A DNA stretch of 38,412 bases from an uncultured Rhodospirillales bacterium (GTDB lineage Bacteria > Pseudomonadota > Alphaproteobacteria > Reyranellales > Reyranellaceae): positions 1 to 38,412 of the forward strand of contig CAMFJT010000022.1 in the NCBI GenBank assembly GCA_945957125.1. Direction: 5' to 3'. Of this stretch, positions 1 through 8,061 are shown one piece after another. The notes below the pieces were generated by a model. That model was not told the origin of the DNA. It saw only the letters and a list, made by a program, of their open reading frames with translations, and did no database searches. Position 1 is the first letter of the stretch. Every line of letters starts with the position of its first letter. Both the position numbers and the translations under genes were made by a program.

Positions 1-370
1 TGGCGGCGAACAGCTTGAGGTCGAGATCGCCCTGCCAGTCCTCGTCGGTCACGGTGTCGAACGCCTTGGCGTGGCTGATGCCGGCATTGTTCACGACGAT
101 GTCGACCTTGCCGAAGTCGGCCTCGATCTTCTTCCAGGTCTCGGCGATGGGTGCGGCCCTGGACACGTCGCAGGAATAGCCCTCGACCTTGGCGTTGGTC
201 TTGCCGGCCGCCTTCTGGATGTCGGCCTTGGCCGTCGCCAGCACGTCGGCCTTGCGCGCGAGGATGGCGACCGAGGCGCCCGAGGCCGCGAACTCCTTGG
301 CCATGGCGAGGCCGAGGCCGGTGCTGCCGCCGGTGATCACGGCCACGCGGCCATCCATGCGTACGTCCAT
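1..370 (-). CDS. SDR family oxidoreductase, N-terminal part (runs off the left edge)
   Basis: Short-chain dehydrogenase/reductase, presumably a cytosolic NAD(P)-dependent oxidoreductase of unknown substrate. About 123 N-terminal residues are visible. The Rossmann motif TGGSTGLG lies at about residues 13-20 and the NNAG motif at about residues 91-94, both normal for classical SDRs; the catalytic Ser-Tyr-Lys residues would lie beyond the window edge. The ATG at 370 is preceded by a GGGGAAG purine stretch with suitable spacing; a second in-frame ATG four codons later is a possible alternative start. It follows hisC on the same strand after about 40 bp and may be co-transcribed, but an SDR has no obvious role in histidine synthesis. 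Family assignment is firm; substrate is unknown. Confidence 0.85.
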   Translation of the reverse strand, partial: MDVRMDGRVAVITGGSTGLGLAMAKEFAASGASVAILARKADVLATAKADIQKAAGKTNAKVEGYSCDVSRAAPIAETWKKIEADFGKVDIVVNNAGISHAKAFDTVTDEDWQGDLDLKLFAA

Positions 371-409
371 AGTTTCTTCCCCCTTTGTCCGAACCTGATT
401 GCGGGCAGC

Positions 410-1474
410 TTATCGTCCCTGGAGCAGCGTGCGAAGCGCCTCGATCAGCCGGTCATTGTCGGCGTCGGTGCCGACGGTGATGCGCAGGAAGTCGGCGATG
501 CGCTCGCGCGCGAAATGGCGGACCAGGATGCCGCGGCTGCGCAGTTCGGCGGCGAGCGCGGCGCCCGCTCCGCCGGGACAGCGGGCGAACACGAAGTTCG
601 CGGCCGAGGGCAGGACCTCGAAGCCGAGCGCCGTCAGTGCCGCGGCCAGGCGCTCGCGGCCGGCGACGATGCGATCGCGGGTCTGCTCGAACCAGGCTTC
701 GTCCTCGACGGCGGCCACGGCGCCCGCCAAAGCCAGCCGGTCGAGCGGGTAGGAATTGAAGCTGTCCTTGACCCGCTCCAGCGCCTCGACCAGCGGGCGC
801 TGGCCGATCGCGAAGCCGACCCGCAGCCCGGCGAGCGAGCGCGACTTCGAGAAGGTCTGGATCACCAGCAGGTTCGGGTAGGTCCGCACCAGCGGCACGG
901 CGCTCTCGCCGCCGAAATCGACATAGGCCTCGTCGACGGCGACGACCTGGTCAGGATGCTCCGCGACCAGCGCCTCGATCTCCGCACGGCGGAGCGCGAT
1001 GCCGGTGGGCGCGTTGGGATTGGGCAGGATGATCGAGCCGCAGGGCTGGCGATAGTCGGCGACGCGGACCCGCATCTCCTCGTCGAGCGGCACTTCCCGA
1101 TAATCGACGCCGTACAGCCGGCAATAGGTCGGATAGAAGCTGTAGGTGATATCGGGGAACAGCAGCGGCGCCTCGTGCTTGAACAGCGCCTGGAAGGCAT
1201 GCGCCAGCACCTCGTCCGAGCCGTTGCCGGCGAAGACCTCCTCGCGCTCCAGCCCGTGCCGCCGCGCCAGCGCCTCGCGCAGGCGGGTCGCGCCGGGATC
1301 GGGATAGAGCCGCAGACCGTCGCCGATCTCCGCCGACAGCGCGGCAAGGACCTTGGGCGACGGCCCGTAGGGATTCTCGTTGGTGTTGAGCTTCACCACC
1401 GTCCCCTTCGCCGGCTGCTCGCCCGGCACGTAGGGCTGCAGCGTGTGAACGACCGGACTCCAATAGCGGCTCAT
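410..1474 (-). CDS. hisC: Histidinol-phosphate aminotransferase-like PLP enzyme (HisC)
   Basis: Fold-type I PLP-dependent aminotransferase of 354 residues, the usual HisC length. HisC transfers an amino group from glutamate to imidazole-acetol phosphate in histidine biosynthesis. Visible landmarks are the N-terminal [11 protein letters not shown] substrate-binding motif (about 30-40), NPNAPTG (152-158), the DEAYVDF aspartate motif (181-187), the Schiff-base lysine in [14 protein letters not shown] (Lys210), and LRITVGT near the C-terminus (Arg331). The start at 1474 is chosen because the ATG follows a clear GGAGGT site; the frame stays open upstream to 1684, but only through a palindromic repeat, and that extension resembles no HisC. 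No other his gene is nearby, so it may be a stand-alone copy or a paralogue that acts on another aromatic or imidazole substrate. Confidence 0.88.
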   Translation of the reverse strand: MSRYWSPVVHTLQPYVPGEQPAKGTVVKLNTNENPYGPSPKVLAALSAEIGDGLRLYPDPGATRLREALARRHGLEREEVFAGNGSDEVLAHAFQALFKHEAPLLFPDITYSFYPTYCRLYGVDYREVPLDEEMRVRVADYRQPCGSIILPNPNAPTGIALRRAEIEALVAEHPDQVVAVDEAYVDFGGESAVPLVRTYPNLLVIQTFSKSRSLAGLRVGFAIGQRPLVEALERVKDSFNSYPLDRLALAGAVAAVEDEAWFEQTRDRIVAGRERLAAALTALGFEVLPSAANFVFARCPGGAGAALAAELRSRGILVRHFARERIADFLRITVGTDADNDRLIEALRTLLQGR

Positions 1475-1534
1475 GCGACCTCCGAAATCGGTGCGCACCT
1501 TAAGAGCAGACCATGCTCGGAACAAAGGGGCATT

Positions 1535-1616
1535 GCTGGGAGCGCGGCTCTCCAGAGCCGCTCTTGGGATGTTGGTGATCCGAAGAAGAGCGGCTCTGGA
1601 GAGCCGCGCTCCCAGC
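1535..1616. repeat. Palindromic element, GCTGGGA superfamily, inner hairpin type A
   Basis: Perfect 31-bp inverted repeat (1535-1565 and 1586-1616) around a 20-nt loop. Each arm begins GCTGGGAGCGCG and holds its own hairpin, GCTCTCCAGAGC, so the element can fold as one long stem or as two small hairpins. It sits 9 bp past the xdhB stop and 60 bp before the hisC start. A near-identical copy lies at 26088-26169, and copies with the same ends but another inner hairpin lie at 7991-8061 and 38100-38164. It might act as a terminator or processing site between xdhB and hisC, though no T-run follows. Confidence 0.9.
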
Positions 1617-1625
1617 GGATGAAAG

Positions 1626-3917
1626 CTATCGAACGCGCACTGTCTCGATCGCGGCAAGGATGCGCTCCGGGGTCGCCGGCGCATCCAGGCGGACGGGGGT
1701 GCGACCGTCGCCGGTGGCGGCGATGGCGTCCTTCAGCGCGGTCCAGACGGCGGTGGCCAGCATCAGGGGCGGCTCGCCGACGGCCTTGGAGCGGAAGATG
1801 GTTGCTTCCTTCGCCGGCGCGTTGTCTAGCATCTTCACGTTGAAGACGGCCGGTGCGTCGCGGCTGCCGGGGATCTTGTAGGTCGACGGGCCGGCCGTCT
1901 TCAGCCGGCCGCGCTTGTCCCACCACAGCTCCTCGCAGGTCAGCCAGCCCTGGCCCTGCACGAAGGCACCCTCGATCTGGCCGAGATCGATCGCGGGGTT
2001 GAGCGAGGCGCCGCAATCCTGCACGAGATCGGCACGCAGCACGCGGCTCTCGCCGGTCAGCATGTCGATCGCCACCTCGACCGCCGCCGCGCCGAAGGCG
2101 AAGTAGAAGAACGGCCGGCCCTTCATCTTCGCGCCGTCCCAATGGATCTTCGGCGTCTTGTAGTAGCCGGTCGAGGACAGCGGCACGCGGCCGAGATAGC
2201 AGAGCTTGGCCAGCTCGTCGAAGCTCACGACCTGGTTGCTGCCCGGCTTGGCGATACGCACGGTGTTGTCGTCGAACACGATATCGCCTTGGGCCGCGCC
2301 GAAATGCTCGGCGGCGTAGGCGATCATGCGCTGCCGGATCGTGTCGGCCGCCGCAAAGGCCGCCCAGCCGTTCAGGTCCGAGCCGGTCGAGGCCGCGGTC
2401 GGCGAGGTGTTGGGCACCTCGGCAGTCGAGGTCGCGCTGGGCCGGATGCGGTCGATGTCGACCTTGAACACCTCGGCCACGACCTGTGCCACCTTGATGA
2501 ACAGGCCCTGCCCCATCTCGGTGCCGCCATGGTTCAGGCGGATCGAGCCGTCGCTGTAGACATGGACCAGCGCGCCGGCCTGGTTCATGTGCGGGATGTT
2601 GAAGGAGATGCCGAACTTCAGCGGGAACAGCGCGAGCCCGCGCTTCAGCACCGGGCTGGTCTTGTTGAACGCATCGATCTCGGCGCGGCGGCTTGCATAG
2701 TCTGAATCACGCTTCACCTCGGCCCACAGCCGCGGCAGGTGGTTCTCGTCGACCTTCTGGCCGTACGGCGTCTCGTCGCCGGCCTCGCTGTAGAAGTTGA
2801 GCGCGCGCACCTCGTTGGGATCGCGACCGAGCTGCAGCGCGATGCGGTCGAGCGCATCCTCCATGATGACGACGCCCTGCGGGCCGCCGAAGCCGCGGAA
2901 AGCAGTGTTCGATTGCTTGTGCGTCTTGCAGGAATAGCCGACGGCGCGGAAATGCGGGATCCAGTAGGCGTTGTCGGTGTGGGTCAGCGCGCGTGCCACC
3001 ACGCCGGGCGTGAGGTCGAGGCTCCAGCCGGCATCGGCCGCCAGCATCGCATCGAGCGCCAGCACGCGGCCCTCGCCGTCGAAGCCCACCGTGTAGCGAT
3101 AAAGGAACGGATGGCGCTTGCCCGTCGCGATCATGTCGATCTCGCGCGGCAGGCGAAGCTTCACCGGCCTGCCGGTATGGTTCGCCGCCAGGGCCGCCGC
3201 GCCCGCGACCCACGAGGCGTTGCTCTCCTTGCCCCCGAAGCCACCGCCCAGCCGGCGCACGATCGTCGTCACCCGGTTGAAGTCGCAGCCCAGCAGGCGG
3301 GCGCAGATATGCTGGACCTCGGTCGGATGCTGGGTCGAGGAATGCACGACGATGTCGCCGTCCTCGCCGGGCAGCGCGAAGGCGATCTGGCTCTCCAGAT
3401 AGAAATGCTCCTGCCCGCCGACGGTGAACTCGGCGCTCAGCTTGTGTGGCGCCGCCGTCATCGCGGCATCGGGATCGCCGCGCAGCAGGGTCTGCGGCGC
3501 CTGCACATAGGCCTTGGCCGCCAGCGCCGTCTCGATGTCGAGGATGGCGGGCTCCTCGTCGATCTCGATCGTCGCGCGCTCGGCGGCATGGCGCGCCGCG
3601 TCGAGCGTGGTCGCCACCACCATCGCCAGCGGCTGGCCCGCGAAGGAGACGCGGTCGAAGGCGAACAGCGGCTCGTCGCTGCCGACCGCCGCGACGTCGT
3701 TCTTCCCGGGAATGTCGTCGGGCCCGAGCACGGCGACGATTCCGGATCCCCGCGGCACGTCGAGCTTCTTCAGCCGGCCGTGCGCGACGGGGCTGAGCAC
3801 CAGCGCGGCATGCAGCGTGCCGGCGGGCTCCGGCATGTCGTCGATATAGACCGCCTGGCCGGTGACGTGCTTGAGCGCCGAATCGTGGCGCTGCGCGGTA
3901 TGGACGCCGCCCTTCAC
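1626..3917 (-). CDS. xdhB: Xanthine dehydrogenase, molybdopterin-binding subunit
   Basis: Large subunit (763 residues) of a bipartite xanthine dehydrogenase. It carries the molybdenum cofactor site where hypoxanthine and xanthine are hydroxylated to urate. Key residues are present with family spacing: Glu231 in GGGFGGKE and Arg309 in VARALTH correspond to the purine-binding Glu232/Arg310 of the Rhodobacter capsulatus enzyme; FRGFGGPQ follows at about 340, EMGQGLF further on, and the catalytic Glu lies in KAVGEPPL (Glu715). This set argues for a true xanthine dehydrogenase and not a generic CO- or aldehyde-oxidase homologue. The start is the GTG at 3917, which overlaps the xdhA stop as GTGA, implying translational coupling; the frame is open far upstream only as a shadow of xdhA. 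No xdhC cofactor-insertion gene is seen next to it. Confidence 0.95.
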   Translation of the reverse strand: MKGGVHTAQRHDSALKHVTGQAVYIDDMPEPAGTLHAALVLSPVAHGRLKKLDVPRGSGIVAVLGPDDIPGKNDVAAVGSDEPLFAFDRVSFAGQPLAMVVATTLDAARHAAERATIEIDEEPAILDIETALAAKAYVQAPQTLLRGDPDAAMTAAPHKLSAEFTVGGQEHFYLESQIAFALPGEDGDIVVHSSTQHPTEVQHICARLLGCDFNRVTTIVRRLGGGFGGKESNASWVAGAAALAANHTGRPVKLRLPREIDMIATGKRHPFLYRYTVGFDGEGRVLALDAMLAADAGWSLDLTPGVVARALTHTDNAYWIPHFRAVGYSCKTHKQSNTAFRGFGGPQGVVIMEDALDRIALQLGRDPNEVRALNFYSEAGDETPYGQKVDENHLPRLWAEVKRDSDYASRRAEIDAFNKTSPVLKRGLALFPLKFGISFNIPHMNQAGALVHVYSDGSIRLNHGGTEMGQGLFIKVAQVVAEVFKVDIDRIRPSATSTAEVPNTSPTAASTGSDLNGWAAFAAADTIRQRMIAYAAEHFGAAQGDIVFDDNTVRIAKPGSNQVVSFDELAKLCYLGRVPLSSTGYYKTPKIHWDGAKMKGRPFFYFAFGAAAVEVAIDMLTGESRVLRADLVQDCGASLNPAIDLGQIEGAFVQGQGWLTCEELWWDKRGRLKTAGPSTYKIPGSRDAPAVFNVKMLDNAPAKEATIFRSKAVGEPPLMLATAVWTALKDAIAATGDGRTPVRLDAPATPERILAAIETVRVR

Positions 3918-5296
3918 AGGGCCTCCACTTCCACCGGCCGCGCCGGATCCGCGAGGCGCAGCTCGAGGCGGCGCAGCAGGTTGGCCGCGACCCGAAGGCG
4001 ATAGGCGGCGGTGCCGCGCCAGTCGTCGAGGGGCTGGAAGTCCTGCGCGAGGGCGGCGCGCGCCGCCTCGAAGCCGTCCTTCAGCAGCGCCGCCTCGGCA
4101 TGGCTGGCGCGCTTGGGCGTGGCCGCCATGCCGCCGAAGGCGAGGCGAGCGTCCTCGATCCGGCCACCCTTGATACGCAGGCGATAGGCGCCGGCCACGG
4201 TCGAGATATCCTGGTCGCGCCGCTTGCTGACCTTGTCGCAATGGAAGCTCTCGCCCTCCCACAGGCGCCACAAGGTCAGGCGCTGGATCACCTCGTCGGG
4301 CGCCAACACGGTCTTGCGGTAGCCGGTGAAGAACTCCTCCAGCGGCACTTCGCGCGTGCCCCGCACGGAGACGAGCGTCAGCCGCGTCTCCAGCGCCAGC
4401 AGCACCGGCGGCATGTCGCCGATCGGCGAGGCATTGCCGATGTTGCCGCCGATCGTGCCCTGGGTGCGGATCTGCCGCGAGCCGAGCCGCGCGAGATAGG
4501 CGCGCAATGCCGGGAAGGACTCGACCAGGACCGGCATGGCGCGCGCATAGGTCACGGCCGCGCCGAGCGCGATCTGCTCCTTGCCCGCATCGATGACGTT
4601 CAGCTCGGGCACGTGCGCGACATGGATCGCGGCCTGCGGGGGCTTGCGCGAGCGGCTCGCGAGCAGACCGAGATCGGTGCCGCCGGCCAGCAGCAGCGCC
4701 TCGGGATGCTCGGCGCGCAACGCCGTCAGCTCCCCCAGCGAGCGCGGCGCGAAGAAGCGGCCATCGAACGCCGCCGACTGCACGCGAGGCGCGGGCAGCG
4801 AGGCAGGCTCCGCGGCGACCCCCACGACCTTCGTCATCGCCTCGACGATCGGGCGATAGCCGGTACAGCGGCAGAGATTGCCGGCCAGCGCGTCGTGGAT
4901 GGTCTCCAGCTCGGCTGGCTCGCCGCCCGAGGCATAGGCATAGGCGGTCATCACGAAGCCTGGCGTGCAGAAGCCGCATTGCGTGGCGTCGGCCTCGGCC
5001 ATGGCGCGCTGCACCGGATGCGGCGCGCCGTCCGTGCCTCGCAGGCCTTCGATCGTGCGAATCGCCTGGCCATCCATCTGGCCCAGCATCGCGATGCAGG
5101 CGTTCATCGCCTCGTGCCGGCCGTCGGCGCGCTCGAGCACGACGGTGCAGGCGCCGCAGTCGCCCTCGGCGCAGCCTTCCTTGGTGCCCTTGAGGCCGCG
5201 CCGGTCGCGCAGCCAGTCGAGCAGCGTCGTCATCGGGGAAACCTCCCCGACCTCGACCGGCTCACCGTTGAGCGTGAAGCGAATACTGTCCGCCAT
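3914..5296 (-). CDS. xdhA: Xanthine dehydrogenase, FAD/iron-sulfur subunit
   Basis: Small subunit (460 residues) that passes electrons from the molybdenum site through two [2Fe-2S] clusters to FAD and NAD+. The N-terminal plant-type ferredoxin domain has Cys42, Cys47 and Cys50 (GCAEGDCGAC) plus Cys67. The second cluster domain has Cys107 and Cys110 (CGFC) and Cys142 and Cys144 (CRC). An FAD-binding domain follows from about residue 180 (LLLAGGTDLGLL; GTIGGNIGNASPIGD), then the CO-dehydrogenase flavoprotein C-terminal domain. The start at 5296 gives MADSIRFTLNG, the normal N-terminus; an in-frame ATG at 5362 would add 22 unrelated residues. No strong Shine-Dalgarno is seen. It leads the xdhAB operon and diverges from the deacetylase-like gene at 5372. 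Confidence 0.95.
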   Translation of the reverse strand: MADSIRFTLNGEPVEVGEVSPMTTLLDWLRDRRGLKGTKEGCAEGDCGACTVVLERADGRHEAMNACIAMLGQMDGQAIRTIEGLRGTDGAPHPVQRAMAEADATQCGFCTPGFVMTAYAYASGGEPAELETIHDALAGNLCRCTGYRPIVEAMTKVVGVAAEPASLPAPRVQSAAFDGRFFAPRSLGELTALRAEHPEALLLAGGTDLGLLASRSRKPPQAAIHVAHVPELNVIDAGKEQIALGAAVTYARAMPVLVESFPALRAYLARLGSRQIRTQGTIGGNIGNASPIGDMPPVLLALETRLTLVSVRGTREVPLEEFFTGYRKTVLAPDEVIQRLTLWRLWEGESFHCDKVSKRRDQDISTVAGAYRLRIKGGRIEDARLAFGGMAATPKRASHAEAALLKDGFEAARAALAQDFQPLDDWRGTAAYRLRVAANLLRRLELRLADPARPVEVEAL

Positions 5297-5371
5297 GCGA
5301 ATAATGAGACCGGCTGTTGCGCCCCCGTCAACTGCATGATGCACTCGACGTGCCACACGCAAGGATCATGA
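5297..5371. promoter_or_regulatory. Divergent intergenic region between xdhA and the PuuE-like pair
   Basis: This 75-bp gap separates the divergent starts of xdhA (minus) and the first PuuE-like gene (plus), so promoters for both must lie here or overlap the coding ends. An imperfect palindrome TGCATGATGCA occurs near 5334-5344. I cannot recognise a defined -35/-10 pair or a named operator. Shared control of the two sides is an inference from the arrangement. Confidence 0.35.
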
Positions 5372-6271
5372 ATGGACCCCTACCGGTTCGGCTACTCCCC
5401 CATCACCCAGCGGCCGAAGCTCTCCTGGCCCAAAGGCGCGCGGGTCGCGGTCTGGGTCTGCCCGAATATCGAGCACTATGAGTATCTCCCGGCCGAAGTC
5501 AGGGTGCGCAATCCGTGGCCGCGCATGCCCCATCCCGACGTGCTGGGCTATGGCGGCCGAGACTATGGCAATCGGGTCGGGCTGTGGCGCATGTTCGAGG
5601 TGCTCGACAAGCACGCCATCCGCTGCACCGTCTCGCTCTCGATGTCGGTGATCGAGATGTATCCGGACATCCTCGAGGCGATGGAGGCGCGGCGCTGGGA
5701 GTATATGAGCCACGGCTACTTCAACTCGCGCTATCACTGGGGCTACGCGCCGGAGGAGGAGCGCGCGGTGATCGAGCACAGCAAGGCGACGCACCTGCGG
5801 CTGACCGGCCGCAAGCTGCGCGGCTGGTTCTCGCCGGCGGTGTCCAACACGCTGAACACGCCCGACATCGTCAAGGAAGCCGGCCTCGACTATTTCTGCG
5901 ACTTCTACCACGACGACCAGCCGACGCCGCTGGCCACGAAGCATGGGCCGCTGATCCACGTGCCCTACACGATGGATATCAACGACGGCATCATCTACCG
6001 CCTGCCGATCGAGGCCGAGGAATTCGCGCAGATGATCGTCGACCATTTCGACACGGTCTATCGCGAGGGCTCGGAGAACGGCCGGGTGATGTGCATCGCA
6101 CTGCATCCCTACATGATGGGCGCGCCGAACCGGTTGAAGCATCTCGATCGCGCGCTGGCCTATATCCGCAAGCACAAGGACGCCTGGTTCTGCACCGCCG
6201 AGGAGGTCCTCGACTGGTACACCGAGAACGGCCTCGGGGCCTACCAGCAGCATCTCGGCAAGGAGGCGTGA
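5372..6271 (+). CDS. PuuE-like polysaccharide deacetylase-fold protein, copy 1
   Basis: Protein of 299 residues in the NodB/polysaccharide-deacetylase superfamily, of the subgroup that includes the metal-independent allantoinase PuuE. The classical TFDDG metal motif is absent: the matching strand reads VAVWVCPNIEHYE (about 26-37). The second motif keeps SHG with His114, and the C-terminal HPYMMG motif has the conserved His. LDYFCDFYHDDQPTP (about 172-186) is shared with the next gene. The next gene begins 1 bp after this stop, so the two form an operon. Being divergent from xdhAB suggests a role in urate/allantoin breakdown, but the substrate cannot be read from sequence and a true allantoinase is only one option. 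The ATG at 5372 has GGATCA upstream, a weak ribosome site. Confidence 0.8.
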   Translation: MDPYRFGYSPITQRPKLSWPKGARVAVWVCPNIEHYEYLPAEVRVRNPWPRMPHPDVLGYGGRDYGNRVGLWRMFEVLDKHAIRCTVSLSMSVIEMYPDILEAMEARRWEYMSHGYFNSRYHWGYAPEEERAVIEHSKATHLRLTGRKLRGWFSPAVSNTLNTPDIVKEAGLDYFCDFYHDDQPTPLATKHGPLIHVPYTMDINDGIIYRLPIEAEEFAQMIVDHFDTVYREGSENGRVMCIALHPYMMGAPNRLKHLDRALAYIRKHKDAWFCTAEEVLDWYTENGLGAYQQHLGKEA

Positions 6272-6272
6272 G

Positions 6273-7190
6273 ATGACGACTGTCTCCAAGAACCCGCCGC
6301 CGCTGACGGCCGGTATGGACAATCCCTGGTACGACTATTCGCCGTTCCCGAAGCGACCCAAGCTCGCCTGGCCGAAGACCGCACGGGTCGCCTTCTGCGT
6401 CGTGCTGTCGCTCGAATATTACGAGCTGCTGCCGCCCGAGGGCTCGATCCGCGACAGCCGCTTCGTCGGCGAGTTCGGCAACTACCATCCCGACTATCGC
6501 ACCTGGACACAGCGCGAGTACGGCAACCGCACCGGCATCTTCCGTGTGATGGACGTGCTCGACCGCTACCAGATCCGCGCCGGCGTCGCGGTCAACGCGA
6601 TGGCCGCCGAGCGCTATCCGTTCCTGATCGAGCAGTTCAGGAAGCGGAAGTACGAATTCATCGCCCACGGCGTCTCGGCCAACCGGCTGATCTCCTCGAA
6701 GATGACCGAGGCCGAGGAGAAGGCCGAGATCGCCGCCTCGATCGCCGCGATCGAGCAGGCCGCCGGCGTCACGCCGAAGGGCTGGCTCGGCCAGGAATAC
6801 GGCGAGAGCCAGCGCACGCCGCAGCTCCTCGCCGACGCCGGGCTCGACTACGTGCTCGACTGGCCCAACGACGACCAGCCCTATCCGATGAAGGTCGGGA
6901 AGAAGTTCGTCTCGCTGCCCAACCAGCCGGAATGGGACGACGTGCAGCAGCTCTGGCTGCGGCGCATCAACACCACGCGCTATCCCGACATCGTCGGCGA
7001 CGCCTTCGAGCTGCTGCACCAGGAAGGCGGCCAGGTCTTCAACCTTTCGGTCCATCCCTGGCTGATGGGCATGGCGCATCGCATCAAGTATCTCGACGAG
7101 GCGCTGCGCCGCATCGAGCGCTTCGGCAACATCTGGCAGGCCACCCCCGGCGAGATCGCCGCGCACTACAGGGCGACGATGATGGGCTGA
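6273..7190 (+). CDS. PuuE-like polysaccharide deacetylase-fold protein, copy 2
   Basis: Second member (305 residues) of the same family, a tandem paralogue of the preceding gene. Shared blocks include YGNRxG, the AHG motif (His132), LDYVLDWPNDDQPYP (about 191-205) and VHPWLMGMAHRIKYLDEAL near the C-terminus. Like copy 1 it lacks TFDDG; the equivalent strand is VAFCVVLSLEYYE. A strong AAGGAGG lies in the last codons of copy 1, and the ATG follows its TGA after one base, so expression is coupled. The two proteins are clearly divergent, which points to a heteromeric enzyme or two different substrates and not a recent duplication. It ends 8 bp from the convergent retropepsin gene with no visible terminator hairpin. 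Confidence 0.8.
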   Translation: MTTVSKNPPPLTAGMDNPWYDYSPFPKRPKLAWPKTARVAFCVVLSLEYYELLPPEGSIRDSRFVGEFGNYHPDYRTWTQREYGNRTGIFRVMDVLDRYQIRAGVAVNAMAAERYPFLIEQFRKRKYEFIAHGVSANRLISSKMTEAEEKAEIAASIAAIEQAAGVTPKGWLGQEYGESQRTPQLLADAGLDYVLDWPNDDQPYPMKVGKKFVSLPNQPEWDDVQQLWLRRINTTRYPDIVGDAFELLHQEGGQVFNLSVHPWLMGMAHRIKYLDEALRRIERFGNIWQATPGEIAAHYRATMMG

Positions 7191-7198
7191 GGCCGCTG

Positions 7199-7921
7199 CT
7201 ACTCCAGCACGAGGGCGTGCCGGGTATTGTCGATCGACCACGACCTGAAGCGGCCCAGGAAGCTCTGCCCGAGAAGCGGAGTTCCTTTCGTAGGCGCGAC
7301 GCTGCCGAGGACGTTCTCCACGGTTCGATCGCCCACCGTGAGGGACCGGATGCGGAAGGTGGGAGCTTTGGTCCGCGATCCGTCGGCCAGCACATAGGTC
7401 TTGTCGCCGATGATGTCGGCCTGCCGGATCGTCCCCGCCCTGACCAGCGCGAGCACGACATCGAGCGGAATGCTGACGTCCGACGCGCCGCTGTCGAGCG
7501 CGAAATCGAGCGTGATCGCCTTGTTGATCGTGACGGGAACGACATAGATGCCCCCGCTCCTCCTCATCGGCGTGGGCGATGCGGCGGCGCGGAGCGGCGC
7601 CGCTACGTCACGCGCGGCGCCGGTCGGCCGGCTGGCCTGGCTCTGCTTGGCACGGATCTGCAGGACCGTGTCGAGGATCAGCGGCAGCTCGAGCTCCGGC
7701 GAGCCGAGCCAAAAGCGATGGCACCGGGCCCGGACCGCGGACGCGACCACCGCCGCGGATTCGCTTCGATCATCGATCGTGCCGATCGCATTGAAGGCGC
7801 ATTCGAGCCACGGCCGCACGGCCGCATCCTTCTGCTCCTCGCTCATCCTCCCGCGATTGCCCTCGGTGCAGGCAACCAGCAGGACGACTCCGAGCAGCCA
7901 GCCCATCCGCCATCCCGTCAT
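7199..7921 (-). CDS. Retropepsin-like aspartic protease lipoprotein
   Basis: From the ATG at 7921 the product has 240 residues. It starts with a lipoprotein signal (GWLLGVVLLVAC; lipid Cys18), so it should be anchored in a membrane facing the periplasm. A small Cys module follows: Cys41, IDDR at 49-52, Cys67. After a linker with Ala, Pro and Ser comes a clan-AA retropepsin-like domain (about 123-240) with the catalytic LDSGAS (Asp143), a flap-like segment and LLGQSFLGRF near the end, typical of bacterial retropepsin-like proteins. A farther ATG at 7978 is possible, but the later one places the signal peptide at the true N-terminus. The Cys module recurs with identical spacing in the lipoprotein at 13948-14340. 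Protease activity is inferred from the motif; substrates are unknown. Confidence 0.8.
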   Translation of the reverse strand: MTGWRMGWLLGVVLLVACTEGNRGRMSEEQKDAAVRPWLECAFNAIGTIDDRSESAAVVASAVRARCHRFWLGSPELELPLILDTVLQIRAKQSQASRPTGAARDVAAPLRAAASPTPMRRSGGIYVVPVTINKAITLDFALDSGASDVSIPLDVVLALVRAGTIRQADIIGDKTYVLADGSRTKAPTFRIRSLTVGDRTVENVLGSVAPTKGTPLLGQSFLGRFRSWSIDNTRHALVLE

Positions 7922-7990
7922 CTCGCCCCCTGCCCCCGGCGCATCATAAGGCGTCGGGGCGAGGAAAGTCACGAACATGCAACCGCTCGG

Positions 7991-8061
7991 GGCTGGGACC
8001 GCGCCACTGCGTGGCGCTCATCTCATGATCATGAGCGCCACGGAGTGGCGCGGTCCCAGCC
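7991..8061. repeat. Palindromic element, GCTGGGA superfamily, inner hairpin type B
   Basis: A 31-bp inverted repeat with one mismatch (7991-8021 and 8031-8061) around a 9-nt loop. The arms read GGCTGGGACCGCG, then the small hairpin CCACTCCGTGG, then CGCTCAT. The outer segments match the type A elements at 1535 and 26088; only the inner hairpin differs. The copy at 38100-38164 has the same inner hairpin. The right arm is translated as the last ten residues of the M14 peptidase gene, whose stop codon lies at the edge of the loop. Confidence 0.9.

Noticed and set aside
1475-1684. Upstream extension of hisC to an ATG at 1684
   Set aside because: The extension reads through the palindrome and into xdhB, and the ATG at 1474 has a strong GGAGGT site.
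71-1843. A 590-codon frame on plus opposite hisC and xdhB
   Set aside because: Shadow frame; hisC and xdhB have complete motifs on minus, and this frame runs straight through the palindrome.
1535-8061. CRISPR array from repeated GC-rich blocks
   Set aside because: The repeats are single palindromes kilobases apart without regular spacers, and no cas genes are present.
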